Assembly: GCA_035253825.1 (NCBI GenBank)
Contig: DATFBM010000008.1
Coordinates: 1-64,000, forward strand
Direction: 5' to 3'
Length of the DNA stretch: 64,000 nt
Source: JACCTH01 sp035253825
GTDB taxonomy: Bacteria > Actinomycetota > Acidimicrobiia > Spongiisociales > ZC4RG35
A program made the position numbers and the translations under genes. The notes beneath the pieces were generated by a model. It worked only from the letters and a program-made list of their open reading frames with translations. It made no database searches and was not told the origin of the DNA. This document shows, piece after piece, positions 25,229-33,296 of the stretch. Position 1 is the stretch's first letter; every line of letters starts with the position of its first letter.

Positions 25229-26221
25229 ATGACAACCGCTGAGTCGACCCGCGACCGCGCGATCGAAAAGGCGCGCCGCGAGCGCTTGCAATCGAAGCTC
25301 ACCGATGAGCGAGGCCGGCTGACCACTGACCTGGTCTCGCAGTATCTAACTGCGATCGGTGAATACGACCTGCTCACCGCCGAACAGGAGGTCGAGCTCG
25401 CACAGCGCATCGAAACCGGTGAAGAAGCCGGCATCAGGCTCGGCCGGGGCGACTACAAGGACAAGCGAGAAGAGCTCGAGCTGCGGCGCAAAGAGCGACA
25501 GGGGAGGGAGGCCAAGGACGCTTTTCTCACCGCCAACCTCCGTTTGGTTGTGGCCAACGCTCGTCGCTACGCCAATACCTCTGGCATCGACTTTCTCGAC
25601 CTCATCCAAGAGGGCAATCTCGGCCTGATCAGGGCTGTCGAGAAATTCGACTGGAGGAAGGGATTCAAGTTCTCCACCTACGCCACCTGGTGGATCCGTC
25701 AGGCGATTACTCGAGCCATTGCCGACAAGTCTCGAACCGTCCGCATTCCAGTCCATTTGCATGACACCCTGGCTGCGGTTCGGGCTGCGCAAGCCAGCCT
25801 TAAGGCTGAACTGGGACGTGATCCCCGGCCCGAGGAGATTGCTGAGGAGGCCGGCGTCACGGTCGACAAGGTTGAGTTGGCCTTGGGGGTGGCGGACACC
25901 GTTTCCCTCGAGCAACCGGTTGGCGAGGACGGCGCTCAACTGGGCGATTTCATCGAGGACGAGGACGCCGCCGACCCCGTACAACTCACGGAGGAGATGG
26001 ACGTCGCCGATTCACTGCGCCGCTCCATCGAGCGCTTGCCGCTGCGCGAGGGTCGCATCCTCGCTCTTCGCTACGGCTTTTACGACGGAGTGCCGCGCAC
26101 TCTTGAGGAGATCGGTGAGGAGTTCAACCTCACCAGGGAGCGAATCCGACAGCTGGAGAAACTCGCGTTATGCCGGCTTCGCCACCCGTCGTTCGGGATC
26201 AGGGAACAGGACCTGATCTAA
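25229..26221 (+). CDS. Sigma-70 family RNA polymerase sigma factor, group 1/2 type
   Basis: The 330-residue protein carries region 1.2 (DLVSQYLTAIGEYDLLTAEQE), region 2 (DLIQEGNLGLIRAVEKFDW, FSTYATWWIRQAI), region 3 and region 4 (EEFNLTRERIRQLEKLAL). It has no long region 1.1. It resembles SigB/HrdD or a short principal sigma of deep-branching actinobacteria. ATG 25229 is chosen because GGAGG lies about 11 bp upstream; an earlier TTG at 25211 would include that ribosome site. Transcription likely ends at the strong hairpin at 26267. Confidence 0.92.
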   Translation: MTTAESTRDRAIEKARRERLQSKLTDERGRLTTDLVSQYLTAIGEYDLLTAEQEVELAQRIETGEEAGIRLGRGDYKDKREELELRRKERQGREAKDAFLTANLRLVVANARRYANTSGIDFLDLIQEGNLGLIRAVEKFDWRKGFKFSTYATWWIRQAITRAIADKSRTVRIPVHLHDTLAAVRAAQASLKAELGRDPRPEEIAEEAGVTVDKVELALGVADTVSLEQPVGEDGAQLGDFIEDEDAADPVQLTEEMDVADSLRRSIERLPLREGRILALRYGFYDGVPRTLEEIGEEFNLTRERIRQLEKLALCRLRHPSFGIREQDLI

Positions 26222-26266
26222 CCGATCCGGCGCCCCCTCCGCGGGGAGGAGTCGGCTGATTGAAGG

Positions 26267-26295
26267 AAAAAGCGCTCCCGATGGGAGCGCTTTTT
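26267..26295 (+). terminator. Rho-independent terminator after the sigma factor gene
   Basis: AAAAAGCGCTCCC-GAT-GGGAGCGCTTTTT gives a 13-bp stem with a three-base loop and a T-run, 45 bp after the stop codon. The A-run on the left arm would also allow termination in the other direction. Confidence 0.92.
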
Positions 26296-26313
26296 CGTTA
26301 GCGTCACCGGACG

Positions 26314-26691
26314 ATGATCTTGCGCGATCTGGTGGGGGACTCGGCCCGGGTTTGCGGGCCCCAAACTTCCTTGCGCGAGGCAGCTCGAGCGATGACGGAA
26401 CGAGGACACGGTTCCCTGGGAGTGGTCGAGGGGAGGACCCTCCTTGGATTGATCACCGAACGTGATCTCGTCAAGGCAGCGGCCGGTGGCGCTGATCTCG
26501 ACACAACGCCGGTTTCGTCATTTATGAGTCGGGATCCCGACACGTTTTCGCCCGATTTCGACGTGTGGGAGGCATCGCAGTGGCTCGCCGAGTCGGGTTA
26601 CAGGCATCTGCCGGTGGTTGACAACGGAAGCCTCCTTGGCATCGTCTCGGTGCGCGATCTCCTCGTGGCCATCGTCGAGGACCAGGACTAG
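26314..26691 (+). CDS. CBS-domain pair protein
   Basis: The 125-residue protein consists of a tandem CBS (Bateman) module and nothing else: first repeat around ASLREAARAMTERGHGSLGV with LGLITERDLVK, second around DVWEASQWLAESGYRHLPV with LGIVSVRDLL. Such modules bind adenosyl nucleotides and regulate partner proteins. No partner is obvious. The beta-synthase 4 kb away lacks its CBS domain, but a connection is speculation. The stop codon overlaps the convergent WYL regulator by 4 bp. Confidence 0.88.
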   Translation: MILRDLVGDSARVCGPQTSLREAARAMTERGHGSLGVVEGRTLLGLITERDLVKAAAGGADLDTTPVSSFMSRDPDTFSPDFDVWEASQWLAESGYRHLPVVDNGSLLGIVSVRDLLVAIVEDQD

Positions 26692-27635
26692 CCCTCGAGA
26701 AGCTTGCGTCCCAGTTTTCTGACCGCCGCCACCACTTCTTCTGGCTCCAGCACCTCGAAATCGCAGGGCAGGTTGGCGAGATAACGCGCCACCCAGTCGG
26801 CATCATCGGCACCGATCCTGAGCAGCGTGTCGCCGCCTTCGGCACGACTTACGATTCCGATCGTGGGGTGGATCAGGTCCTTCGCCTTGCTCAAAGGGAT
26901 GCGTAGGACGACGCGAGCCTGCAGCGTATGAGCCGAAACGGCCACACCTTCAGCGACCAGGGCCGCCGCATCCGGCGTCTCCCGGTGGACAAATCGCATC
27001 CCGGTCCGTACCGGCTTCTGGATCCGGTCGACCCGGAACGTGCGCCACGCCTCGCGGTCCCGATCGAGCGCCACCAAATACCATCGGCGCGACGTGCGAA
27101 CCAGCTGGAACGGCTCGACGTGCCGTTCCGTGGCTCGCCCCTCGGAGTCGGTATAGCGAAATCGAAGCCGCTCGGGGATGCGGCAAGCCTGAGCTAGCAC
27201 GGTCAGGGCAGAGGGATCGACCGCCGCGCCTGTTTCACTTCGCCAGGCCAAGCCCACTGTGGCCCGATCGAGGTTGTCTACCTGGCTCGCCAGCTTGAGC
27301 GGCAGGACCTGGGTGATCTTGGAGAGGGCCGACACCGCGGCGTCCTCGAATCCGGGGAGGGCGCCGCTGGCGGCACTGCGCAAACCGAGGGCAACCGCCA
27401 CTGCTTCGTCATTCTCGAATAGGAGCGGTGGGAGCGAACCGCCGGGGGCGAGGTGATAACCCCCGGCCGGCCCCGAGAATGCTTCCACCGGGTAGCCAAG
27501 GTCGCGGAGACGGTTCACATCGCGTCGCAAAGTGCGGTCGGTCACCTCGAGCCGCTCAGCCAGCTCAGCCCCCGTCCAGTTGGGTCGCGCCTGCAACAGC
27601 GAGAGGAGTCTCAGCATCCGGGCGCTCGAATCCAT
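26688..27635 (-). CDS. YafY-type transcriptional regulator: HTH plus WYL domain
   Basis: The 315-residue protein has an N-terminal winged HTH of the HTH_11/DeoR-like type (about 1-60; RMLRLLSLLQARPNWTGAEL, RTLRRDVNRLRDLGYPV). A WYL domain follows (about 140-225; RWYLVALDRDREAWRTFRVDRI) and a WCX extension ends it. WYL proteins usually sense ligands or nucleic acids and often autorepress. A palindrome at 27660-27676, 25 bp upstream of the start, is a good operator candidate. Confidence 0.9.
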   Translation of the reverse strand: MDSSARMLRLLSLLQARPNWTGAELAERLEVTDRTLRRDVNRLRDLGYPVEAFSGPAGGYHLAPGGSLPPLLFENDEAVAVALGLRSAASGALPGFEDAAVSALSKITQVLPLKLASQVDNLDRATVGLAWRSETGAAVDPSALTVLAQACRIPERLRFRYTDSEGRATERHVEPFQLVRTSRRWYLVALDRDREAWRTFRVDRIQKPVRTGMRFVHRETPDAAALVAEGVAVSAHTLQARVVLRIPLSKAKDLIHPTIGIVSRAEGGDTLLRIGADDADWVARYLANLPCDFEVLEPEEVVAAVRKLGRKLLEG

Positions 27636-27659
27636 GCCTCTAATCCTCGCTCAAATTAG

Positions 27660-27676
27660 CGGACAGGATCTGTCCG
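27660..27676. promoter_or_regulatory. Palindromic operator candidate for the WYL regulator
   Basis: CGGACAG-GAT-CTGTCCG is a perfect 7-bp palindrome with a 3-base spacer. It lies between the WYL regulator start (27635, leftward) and a small rightward frame (27730). Position and symmetry suggest autoregulation. Binding is inferred. Confidence 0.5.
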
Positions 27677-27729
27677 GAATCTTCGATAGTTTCAACCTTG
27701 TAAGTACTCGTTTCGATTGGAGGCAAATC

Positions 27730-27900
27730 GTGTTGTACAGCAGCGGCGACGCACTCTTCCGGCTGGCAAAGACGATTCAGGAAGACCGTTTGCGGGAGGC
27801 GGCTCGACGCCGCCGGATCAAGGCCGTGACGGTCGATGAGAACGGCGTCAGCCGGCCCCGCTCTAGTCGGTCGGGACCCAAACGAGCTTCAACTCGGTGA
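27730..27900 (+). CDS. Possible small basic protein divergent from the WYL regulator
   Basis: A GTG start would give 56 residues: a short helical part (ALFRLAKTIQEDRLREAARR) and an Arg/Ser-rich tail. The 3' end overlaps the convergent ATPase gene by 38 bp. It has no recognised family and no clear ribosome site. It is listed because it is the only rightward frame next to the operator. Confidence 0.3.
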   Translation: MLYSSGDALFRLAKTIQEDRLREAARRRRIKAVTVDENGVSRPRSSRSGPKRASTR

Positions 27901-30229
27901 CTTGGACGTCCACTTTCTCGGCCGGTATCTCGAGTTCCTCGATCAGGGCGGCCTTGTCGTCCCACTCGATGCGGATGGCGTCGATCTCGGCGGCGAGGTC
28001 GTCCTCGAGGGCTTCCAAATCGGCCTGCTTGGCGGCCAAGGCTTCGGCGGCGCTGTCCCGACGGGCCTCAGTGCGGCGGGTTTGTGAGCGGCGGGAGGCG
28101 GCGCGGGTGATTGAGTTTCTCTTCCGCCCGCCAAGCAAAGCGCCGAGCAGATCGCCCGCTCCCGATACGACCTCTTGCTGGCGCCGGGCGGCGACATCGG
28201 CCTCCAAATCGCTCATCCGTCGCTGAGCGGTTGCCAACTGATCGCGGACCCGGTCAATCCGCGCCCCGTACTTTTCCCGAAGGCTCGAGATCGCTTTGTC
28301 ATTCTCCTCCCCAGCGGCTGTGATGCAGCGAGCCCGGAAGTCAGACTCCTTCTCGCCGACCCGGGAGTACAGCTTGAGACCGGAGTTCTTCCAGATCCTC
28401 AATTTGTGATTGGCGACGAGATGGTTGACGAGCCCCTTCTCGATCTCGTTCCAGAAGGAGGCCTTGGCCATCGACGGAGCCTCGAGGCTGTAGCTGACCC
28501 CATCCGGAATCTCGGAGCGGAAATCCCGCGGGTCATGATCGACCGCGACTACTGACTCAGGAGTGACTGGGCCTCTCGGGTCGGTCAGGATCGCCTCGTA
28601 GACCTCGGTGTGGCTGAGGCTGGCCTTGGTGTCGTCGTAGAGGACGCTGACCGTTGCCGCGATGACCGGAGCGAGCTTGGTCGAACCTGGTACGGCTCCG
28701 ATCTCGCCCGCCCACGGAGCGGCCGGGTCCAGGTAGGTGACCGCCACCCCCGAAGCGACGGCAGGAGCCATCGGGACACTGTCCTCAGGAGGCGGGATCG
28801 CAGCCGGCGCTTCATCCGTCTCCGAAGGTGCCATGTGTGGTGGCTGCGCGGTCGAGTCCTTGCTCGTGAGCTGGGCGACTTGCTGCTTGCTCAGAGGCCC
28901 GGCCAGATAGGACATTGCCCACCTGGTGGTGAAAAGCCGTGGAGGCTTCCCGCGGGTGGTGTGGAGTACGAATTGCCTTTTTCCCAGACCGGAGATTTGG
29001 CGATCGAGGGAATCGACGTCGACTGAGCCGGCCGCCGATTGCATCGCCTCGAGAATTCGAGCCTTGTCCCTCTCCGTTTGCAGCCGGCCAATTGCCCAGG
29101 TGCCGGCGTTGGACATCACCTTGTAGTCGAAGTCCATCGGGTTCTGGGTAGTGAGGACCATCCCATAGCCGAATGCCCGCGCTTGCTTTGCCAGGGTCAT
29201 GATCGGTTTCTTAGAAGGAGGCTCTGCTGTTGGAGGTGCGAACCCTGCCACTTCATCCATGTACACCAGGAGGCGCAGATCCGAGGATCCCTGCTGCGAT
29301 CGCATGTAGGTGACCAGCTTGGAGAGTAAGAGGGTGACGAGGAACTGGCGCTCGGCCTCGGAGAGATGTGCCAAGTAGATCACCGCCGCCGCAGTGGGGT
29401 CGACGTCGAAGAGCATGGCTTCAATGTCGAGTGGCCGTCCCTCGCGCCAGGGGGCAAAGGACGGTGACGCCACCAGACCGTTGAGCCTCATCGCCAAAGC
29501 GGTGCGGTCCTTGGGAGGGATGAAGGCGTCGAGTTCAAAGACACCCAGCTTGCGGAACGGAGGCTCCTGAACGAGCCCGATCAGGCGGGCGAGATCGAGG
29601 CTGCGCCCATTGCTCCACTCGTTCTCGATGATGGTGGCGAGAAGGATGTGCTCGGGGCCCGAAATGGGATCAGATTCGACTCCGGCCAGAACAAGGAGCG
29701 ACGCCACGTATCCCTCGATTTCGTCCCGTATTGCCTCGGTGTCGCCTCCCACGGGTGCGGAGAGGCCTCCGAGAACGTTGAGGGCGGTCCCCGCAGTCGA
29801 CCCCGGGGTGTAGATGGTGATCGCCGAGCTCTCTTTGAGTTGGCGCATCCGCTCCGAGCCGATCTCCCAGGAGGCGAGACCTTCCGTCCACTCGGCAGCC
29901 ACCCGCGCAGCCAGGTCATCGGCGGAGACGCCTTCTCGACGCGCGGCTGACTCGTCGATCCATGGTCGAAAGTCCCCCGGAGCCAGGTCGGGGAAGTTGA
30001 GAAGCAGGTTGGTCATATCGCCCTTGGGGTCGATGATCAGGGCCGGAATTCCCGAGAGCAGCGCCTCTTCGAGGAGATCGATGGCCAGGCCGGTCTTGCC
30101 GGACCCGGTCATCCCGACAATCACGCCGTGGGTGGTGAGGTCCGAAGCCTCGTAGAACAGGTTTTCTCCGCGCTCGCCGCCTTCGTCGAGCAGGGCTCCG
30201 AGGAAGAGTTGACCGGGCTTTTGGTCCAT
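27863..30229 (-). CDS. HerA/FtsK-like P-loop ATPase with C-terminal coiled coil
   Basis: The 788-residue protein has an early Walker A, GMTGSGKTG (39-47). IDPKGDMTNLLLNFPDL follows, and a Walker B-like LLVYMDEVAGF with TKQ-type QARAFGYGMVLTTQNP comes later, which is the HerA/VirB4/DUF853 pattern. Residues about 640-770 form a charged coiled coil (REKYGARIDRVRDQLATAQ, AALAAKQADLEALEDD), interrupted by a Gly-Arg segment. It is probably a cytoplasmic DNA- or macromolecule-translocating motor of unknown substrate. No nuclease NurA partner is adjacent. Confidence 0.8.
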   Translation of the reverse strand: MDQKPGQLFLGALLDEGGERGENLFYEASDLTTHGVIVGMTGSGKTGLAIDLLEEALLSGIPALIIDPKGDMTNLLLNFPDLAPGDFRPWIDESAARREGVSADDLAARVAAEWTEGLASWEIGSERMRQLKESSAITIYTPGSTAGTALNVLGGLSAPVGGDTEAIRDEIEGYVASLLVLAGVESDPISGPEHILLATIIENEWSNGRSLDLARLIGLVQEPPFRKLGVFELDAFIPPKDRTALAMRLNGLVASPSFAPWREGRPLDIEAMLFDVDPTAAAVIYLAHLSEAERQFLVTLLLSKLVTYMRSQQGSSDLRLLVYMDEVAGFAPPTAEPPSKKPIMTLAKQARAFGYGMVLTTQNPMDFDYKVMSNAGTWAIGRLQTERDKARILEAMQSAAGSVDVDSLDRQISGLGKRQFVLHTTRGKPPRLFTTRWAMSYLAGPLSKQQVAQLTSKDSTAQPPHMAPSETDEAPAAIPPPEDSVPMAPAVASGVAVTYLDPAAPWAGEIGAVPGSTKLAPVIAATVSVLYDDTKASLSHTEVYEAILTDPRGPVTPESVVAVDHDPRDFRSEIPDGVSYSLEAPSMAKASFWNEIEKGLVNHLVANHKLRIWKNSGLKLYSRVGEKESDFRARCITAAGEENDKAISSLREKYGARIDRVRDQLATAQRRMSDLEADVAARRQQEVVSGAGDLLGALLGGRKRNSITRAASRRSQTRRTEARRDSAAEALAAKQADLEALEDDLAAEIDAIRIEWDDKAALIEELEIPAEKVDVQVTELKLVWVPTD

Positions 30230-30254
30230 TGCTCGATTGTAAGAGAGGGATCCC

Positions 30255-31070
30255 TCAGGCCTCGGGGCGGCCTCTGACGGCTAGGACGATGAAGAAGAGG
30301 AATACCGCAAGGGTCGAGATGGTGGCGCTTCCGGCGGTGTTGAAGTGGTAACTGATGAGAAGTCCACCGATCACCGCCAGCGCCCCCACCGCCACCGCAG
30401 TCGTCATCATCTGGGGCACGCGGCGAACCAACAGGGCGGCGGTAGCGGGGGGCGCCACCATTAGACCGAAAACGAGCAGCGAACCGACCGTCCGAAAACT
30501 GGTCACCACCGCCATCGTCACCAGCGCCAGCATGGCGAAATGCGCTATCTGGGGATTCATGCCCAGCAATGCGGCCTTGCGTTCGTTGAAGCACAGGACC
30601 AGAAACGGCCGGTAGAGGGCGACGGAAAGAATCATCGCCACTAGGACACCGGCTCCCAACATGATGAGGTCTCCGGTCGAAGCGGCCAGGATGTCCCCGA
30701 ACAGAATCTCTGTCAAACCTCCCGAATAGGAAGAGCTTCGGGAGATCAAGACCACCCCCATCGCCAGCATCCCGACGAATAGCAGCCCGATCGCAGTGTC
30801 TTCCGTGAGGCGAGCTCGACGGTGCACGACTCCGATTCCGGCCGCCATCAAAACCGCCGAAAGCAGAGCTCCGAGCACGGGGTCAAAGCCCAGGAGGACC
30901 CCCAACGCCACTCCCGGCAGCACTCCGTGGGCGAGAGCGTCCCCCATGAAGGTGAGCCCACGCAAGACCACCCAGGAGCCAACCATGGCCGCCATCGCCA
31001 TCGCCAGCAATCCAGCTATCAGGGCGCGCTGCTGGAAACCGAGGGTGAACGGTTCGATGAGCCAGTCCAT
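30255..31070 (-). CDS. znuB: Zinc/manganese ABC transporter permease (ABC-3 family)
   Basis: This is the inner-membrane channel of a metal importer. The 271-residue protein has about eight hydrophobic segments. The family features GDALAHGVLPGVALG (near residue 40) and FMLAALVTMAVV-like stretches of ABC-3 permeases are present. It lies 2 bp downstream of the binding-protein gene on the same strand. The matching ATPase is on the other side of the divergent promoter. Zinc versus manganese specificity cannot be read from the sequence; Zn is preferred because the regulator is Zur-like. Confidence 0.88.
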   Translation of the reverse strand: MDWLIEPFTLGFQQRALIAGLLAMAMAAMVGSWVVLRGLTFMGDALAHGVLPGVALGVLLGFDPVLGALLSAVLMAAGIGVVHRRARLTEDTAIGLLFVGMLAMGVVLISRSSSYSGGLTEILFGDILAASTGDLIMLGAGVLVAMILSVALYRPFLVLCFNERKAALLGMNPQIAHFAMLALVTMAVVTSFRTVGSLLVFGLMVAPPATAALLVRRVPQMMTTAVAVGALAVIGGLLISYHFNTAGSATISTLAVFLFFIVLAVRGRPEA

Positions 31071-31072
31071 GC

Positions 31073-31918
31073 CTAGCCCCCGAGAGCCGCGGCGATGGCC
31101 TTGGCATTGGAGCGAATCAACTCCGCATAGGTGCCAGTTTCCGAACCGGGCTCTCCCAGAGAATCGCTCCCCACCGCAACGATTTGGACCTGTGGGCCGA
31201 CCTCATCGGCCACGCTCTCGGCCAACTCGGGAGACGAGGTGTTCTCGACCAAGATCGTCCGGACGTCTCTTTGCTTCATTAGGGCCACCAGGGAGGCGAG
31301 ATCTGCCGAAGAGGGGCTTCCCAGCGAGCTTCCTCCCGGGATGATCGTGCCCAAGACCTCGAAGTCGTAGCGATCGGCGAAGTAGTCGAAGAAGTCGTGC
31401 CCAGTCACGAGCACCCTTTTCTCCGGCGGGATTCCGTCGAGCATCTCTTCGACCTCCCGGTCCAAAACCTCGAGCTCGGCCGAGTAGTCACTGCTTGAAC
31501 CGAGGGAGCGGGCAATGAGATCCGCTGCTTGCTGCATTCGCGCCGGATCGTGCCAGAAGTGAGGGTCGCGATCGATCGGATCCGATTGCTCGGCCAGGTA
31601 GGTCACGGAAAGACCCTCACTCGCGGCTTGCGCGAGCAGATCGATCAATCCTTCTTCAAGTCCGAGGCCATTGGCGAAAACGAGATCCGCCGCCGAAATC
31701 ATTGCCACCTGCTGTGCAGAAGGGGCATAGTCGTGCGGGTCCAAACCTGGCGGAATGAGGGTGATGAGATCAAGATCGTCACCCCCGATGTTGCGGATGA
31801 CGTCGCCGATGATTCCGGTCGTGGCCACCACGGTCAAGCGATCCGACCCATCTTCCTGAGGGGCGTTGCACGAAGCGAGCACAGCGCCGGCGACTAGCAC
31901 GAGTACCACTTTCCACAT
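31073..31918 (-). CDS. znuA: Metal-binding lipoprotein of a zinc/manganese ABC importer
   Basis: Cluster A-I substrate-binding protein. From ATG 31918 it has 281 residues with a lipoprotein signal ending LASC. The metal ligands are visible as His in GLDPHDYAPS, His in DPHFWHDP, His in VTGHDFFDYFADRY and a final acidic ligand. The short His loop means few extra metal-binding residues. The upstream GTG at 31945 is disfavoured because the Fur-type box (31919-31937) would then be inside the coding region; it abuts ATG 31918 directly. Confidence 0.9.
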   Translation of the reverse strand: MWKVVLVLVAGAVLASCNAPQEDGSDRLTVVATTGIIGDVIRNIGGDDLDLITLIPPGLDPHDYAPSAQQVAMISAADLVFANGLGLEEGLIDLLAQAASEGLSVTYLAEQSDPIDRDPHFWHDPARMQQAADLIARSLGSSSDYSAELEVLDREVEEMLDGIPPEKRVLVTGHDFFDYFADRYDFEVLGTIIPGGSSLGSPSSADLASLVALMKQRDVRTILVENTSSPELAESVADEVGPQVQIVAVGSDSLGEPGSETGTYAELIRSNAKAIAAALGG

Positions 31919-31937
31919 ATAATGAGAATCATTATCG
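31919..31937. promoter_or_regulatory. Fur/Zur box in the divergent znu promoter
   Basis: On the reverse strand this reads CGATAATGATTCTCATTAT, 17 of 19 matches or close to the classical Fur box. It is palindromic, with TAATGA and ATCATTA half-sites. It directly abuts the znuA start and lies 35 bp before the regulator start. A possible -35 (TTATCG) and -10 (CATAAC, 31954-31959) for the regulator overlap it, consistent with control of both directions. Confidence 0.75.
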
Positions 31938-31971
31938 ATTCGCACGGCCAGACCATAACACGGGCATCCCG

Positions 31972-32409
31972 ATGAAAGAACGAGAAACCAATGAAGCCGT
32001 GAGGAGCCGAATGGCAGACCGCGGCATCCGGTTCACGGGTGGGCGGCAAGCAATCATCCGGGCGCTCCAAATAACGTCGGGCCCTCAGTCGGCCGCCGAA
32101 CTCCATCGGCGGCTTCGGGGGGCCGTGCCGCTGTCTTCGCTCTATCGCTCTCTGGCAGTCATGAGTGAGGCCGGGATCCTCGCCATGCACCACAGCAACG
32201 GCCTCGACCGTTACGAGCTCGCGGAATGGCTGGCTGGCCATCACCACCATCTCGTGTGCCTGCAGTGTGGATCGGTCGATGACTTCGAATTGGCGCCACG
32301 GCAGGAGAAAGAGCTTTTCGCGCTGGTGGCAAGGGTGGGAGGTCAACACCGATACGAGGTGAGCAACCACGCCCTCGAGGTCCAGGGCCTGTGCCGCGCC
32401 TGTCGATGA
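31972..32409 (+). CDS. zur: Fur-family metalloregulator, probably Zur-like
   Basis: The 145-residue protein has a winged-helix N-terminal domain (FTGGRQAIIRAL, SLYRSLAVMSEAGIL). The C-terminal metal-binding domain has a His cluster (GHHHHLVC, His90-93) and two CxxC pairs (Cys96/Cys99 and Cys141/Cys144), the structural zinc site. Location beside znu genes and the Fur box suggests a zinc-responsive repressor. The Fur, Mur and Zur subtypes cannot be separated with certainty by eye. It overlaps the transporter ATPase start by 4 bp. Confidence 0.85.
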   Translation: MKERETNEAVRSRMADRGIRFTGGRQAIIRALQITSGPQSAAELHRRLRGAVPLSSLYRSLAVMSEAGILAMHHSNGLDRYELAEWLAGHHHHLVCLQCGSVDDFELAPRQEKELFALVARVGGQHRYEVSNHALEVQGLCRACR

Positions 32410-33230
32410 ATGCCGTCATCGCTCGAAATTTGTCGGCGGCTTATGACGAGCGCCTGGCGTTGGGTCCCTCCACTTTCGAAATCCCCGCTCAATCTCTGGT
32501 GGCGGTGATCGGACCCAACGGATCTGGCAAATCAACCTTGCTGAATCTCATCGCCGGACTGACCCCACCGGCCAGCGGCAGCATCGAGGTATTGGGCGCC
32601 GACGCGAACGCTGTCAGAAGTCGAATCGCCTACGTACTGCAGGCGACGAGCATTTCCCGCACGCTGCCCATCTCGGTCAGGGAGGTAGTGACCATGGGCC
32701 GATATGCGTCGATCGGACTCGGCCGGCGACTTAGGCGCGACGATCGGCTCGCGGTCGCTCGGGCGCTGGCTCAGGTGGAGCTTTCCGACGTTGCCGGAGC
32801 GTCATTTCACGAACTATCGGGTGGTCAGCGGCAGAGAGTGCTCGTTGCCCAGGGTCTGGCCCAGGATCACGATTTGCTGCTGCTCGACGAGCCATTGATC
32901 GGAGTGGATCTAGGATCTTCGGCTTCAATCGAAGCCAGCCTTGCCGATGACGTCGACCAGGGAAAGACCGTGGTTGTGACGACACACGATCTCGGTCAAG
33001 CGATGGCGGCCGACTGGGTGGTCCTCCTGGCCGGACAGGTGTTGGCCCACGGCCGCCCCTCCGACGTTCTCACCGAGGAGAACCTGGCTCGAGCCTATGG
33101 ATTGAGGGTGATTCGTTCCGGCGACCGATTCATTGTCGACGATCCCGCCCATCAAGGAACGGACGAATTGCACGTCCATCTCGATCGTTCGATCCACCTC
33201 GAGTCTCCGGGTACCGACCTCCACCGCTAG
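32406..33230 (+). CDS. znuC: Metal ABC transporter ATP-binding protein
   Basis: The ATPase subunit of the zinc/manganese importer. From ATG 32406 (ATGA overlap with the regulator stop) it has 274 residues. Walker A GPNGSGKS, Q-loop YVLQATS, signature LSGGQRQRV, Walker B LLLLDEP and H-loop TTHD are all intact. It is encoded with the regulator, divergently from its permease and binding protein, so both operons must be expressed together from the shared promoter region. Confidence 0.9.
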   Translation: MNAVIARNLSAAYDERLALGPSTFEIPAQSLVAVIGPNGSGKSTLLNLIAGLTPPASGSIEVLGADANAVRSRIAYVLQATSISRTLPISVREVVTMGRYASIGLGRRLRRDDRLAVARALAQVELSDVAGASFHELSGGQRQRVLVAQGLAQDHDLLLLDEPLIGVDLGSSASIEASLADDVDQGKTVVVTTHDLGQAMAADWVVLLAGQVLAHGRPSDVLTEENLARAYGLRVIRSGDRFIVDDPAHQGTDELHVHLDRSIHLESPGTDLHR

Positions 33231-33296
33231 CGCCGGCCAGGGAGGAAGATATTCGACCGGGCGGACTCGGGGCCCTCGGTAAACTCGCTCCATCCC

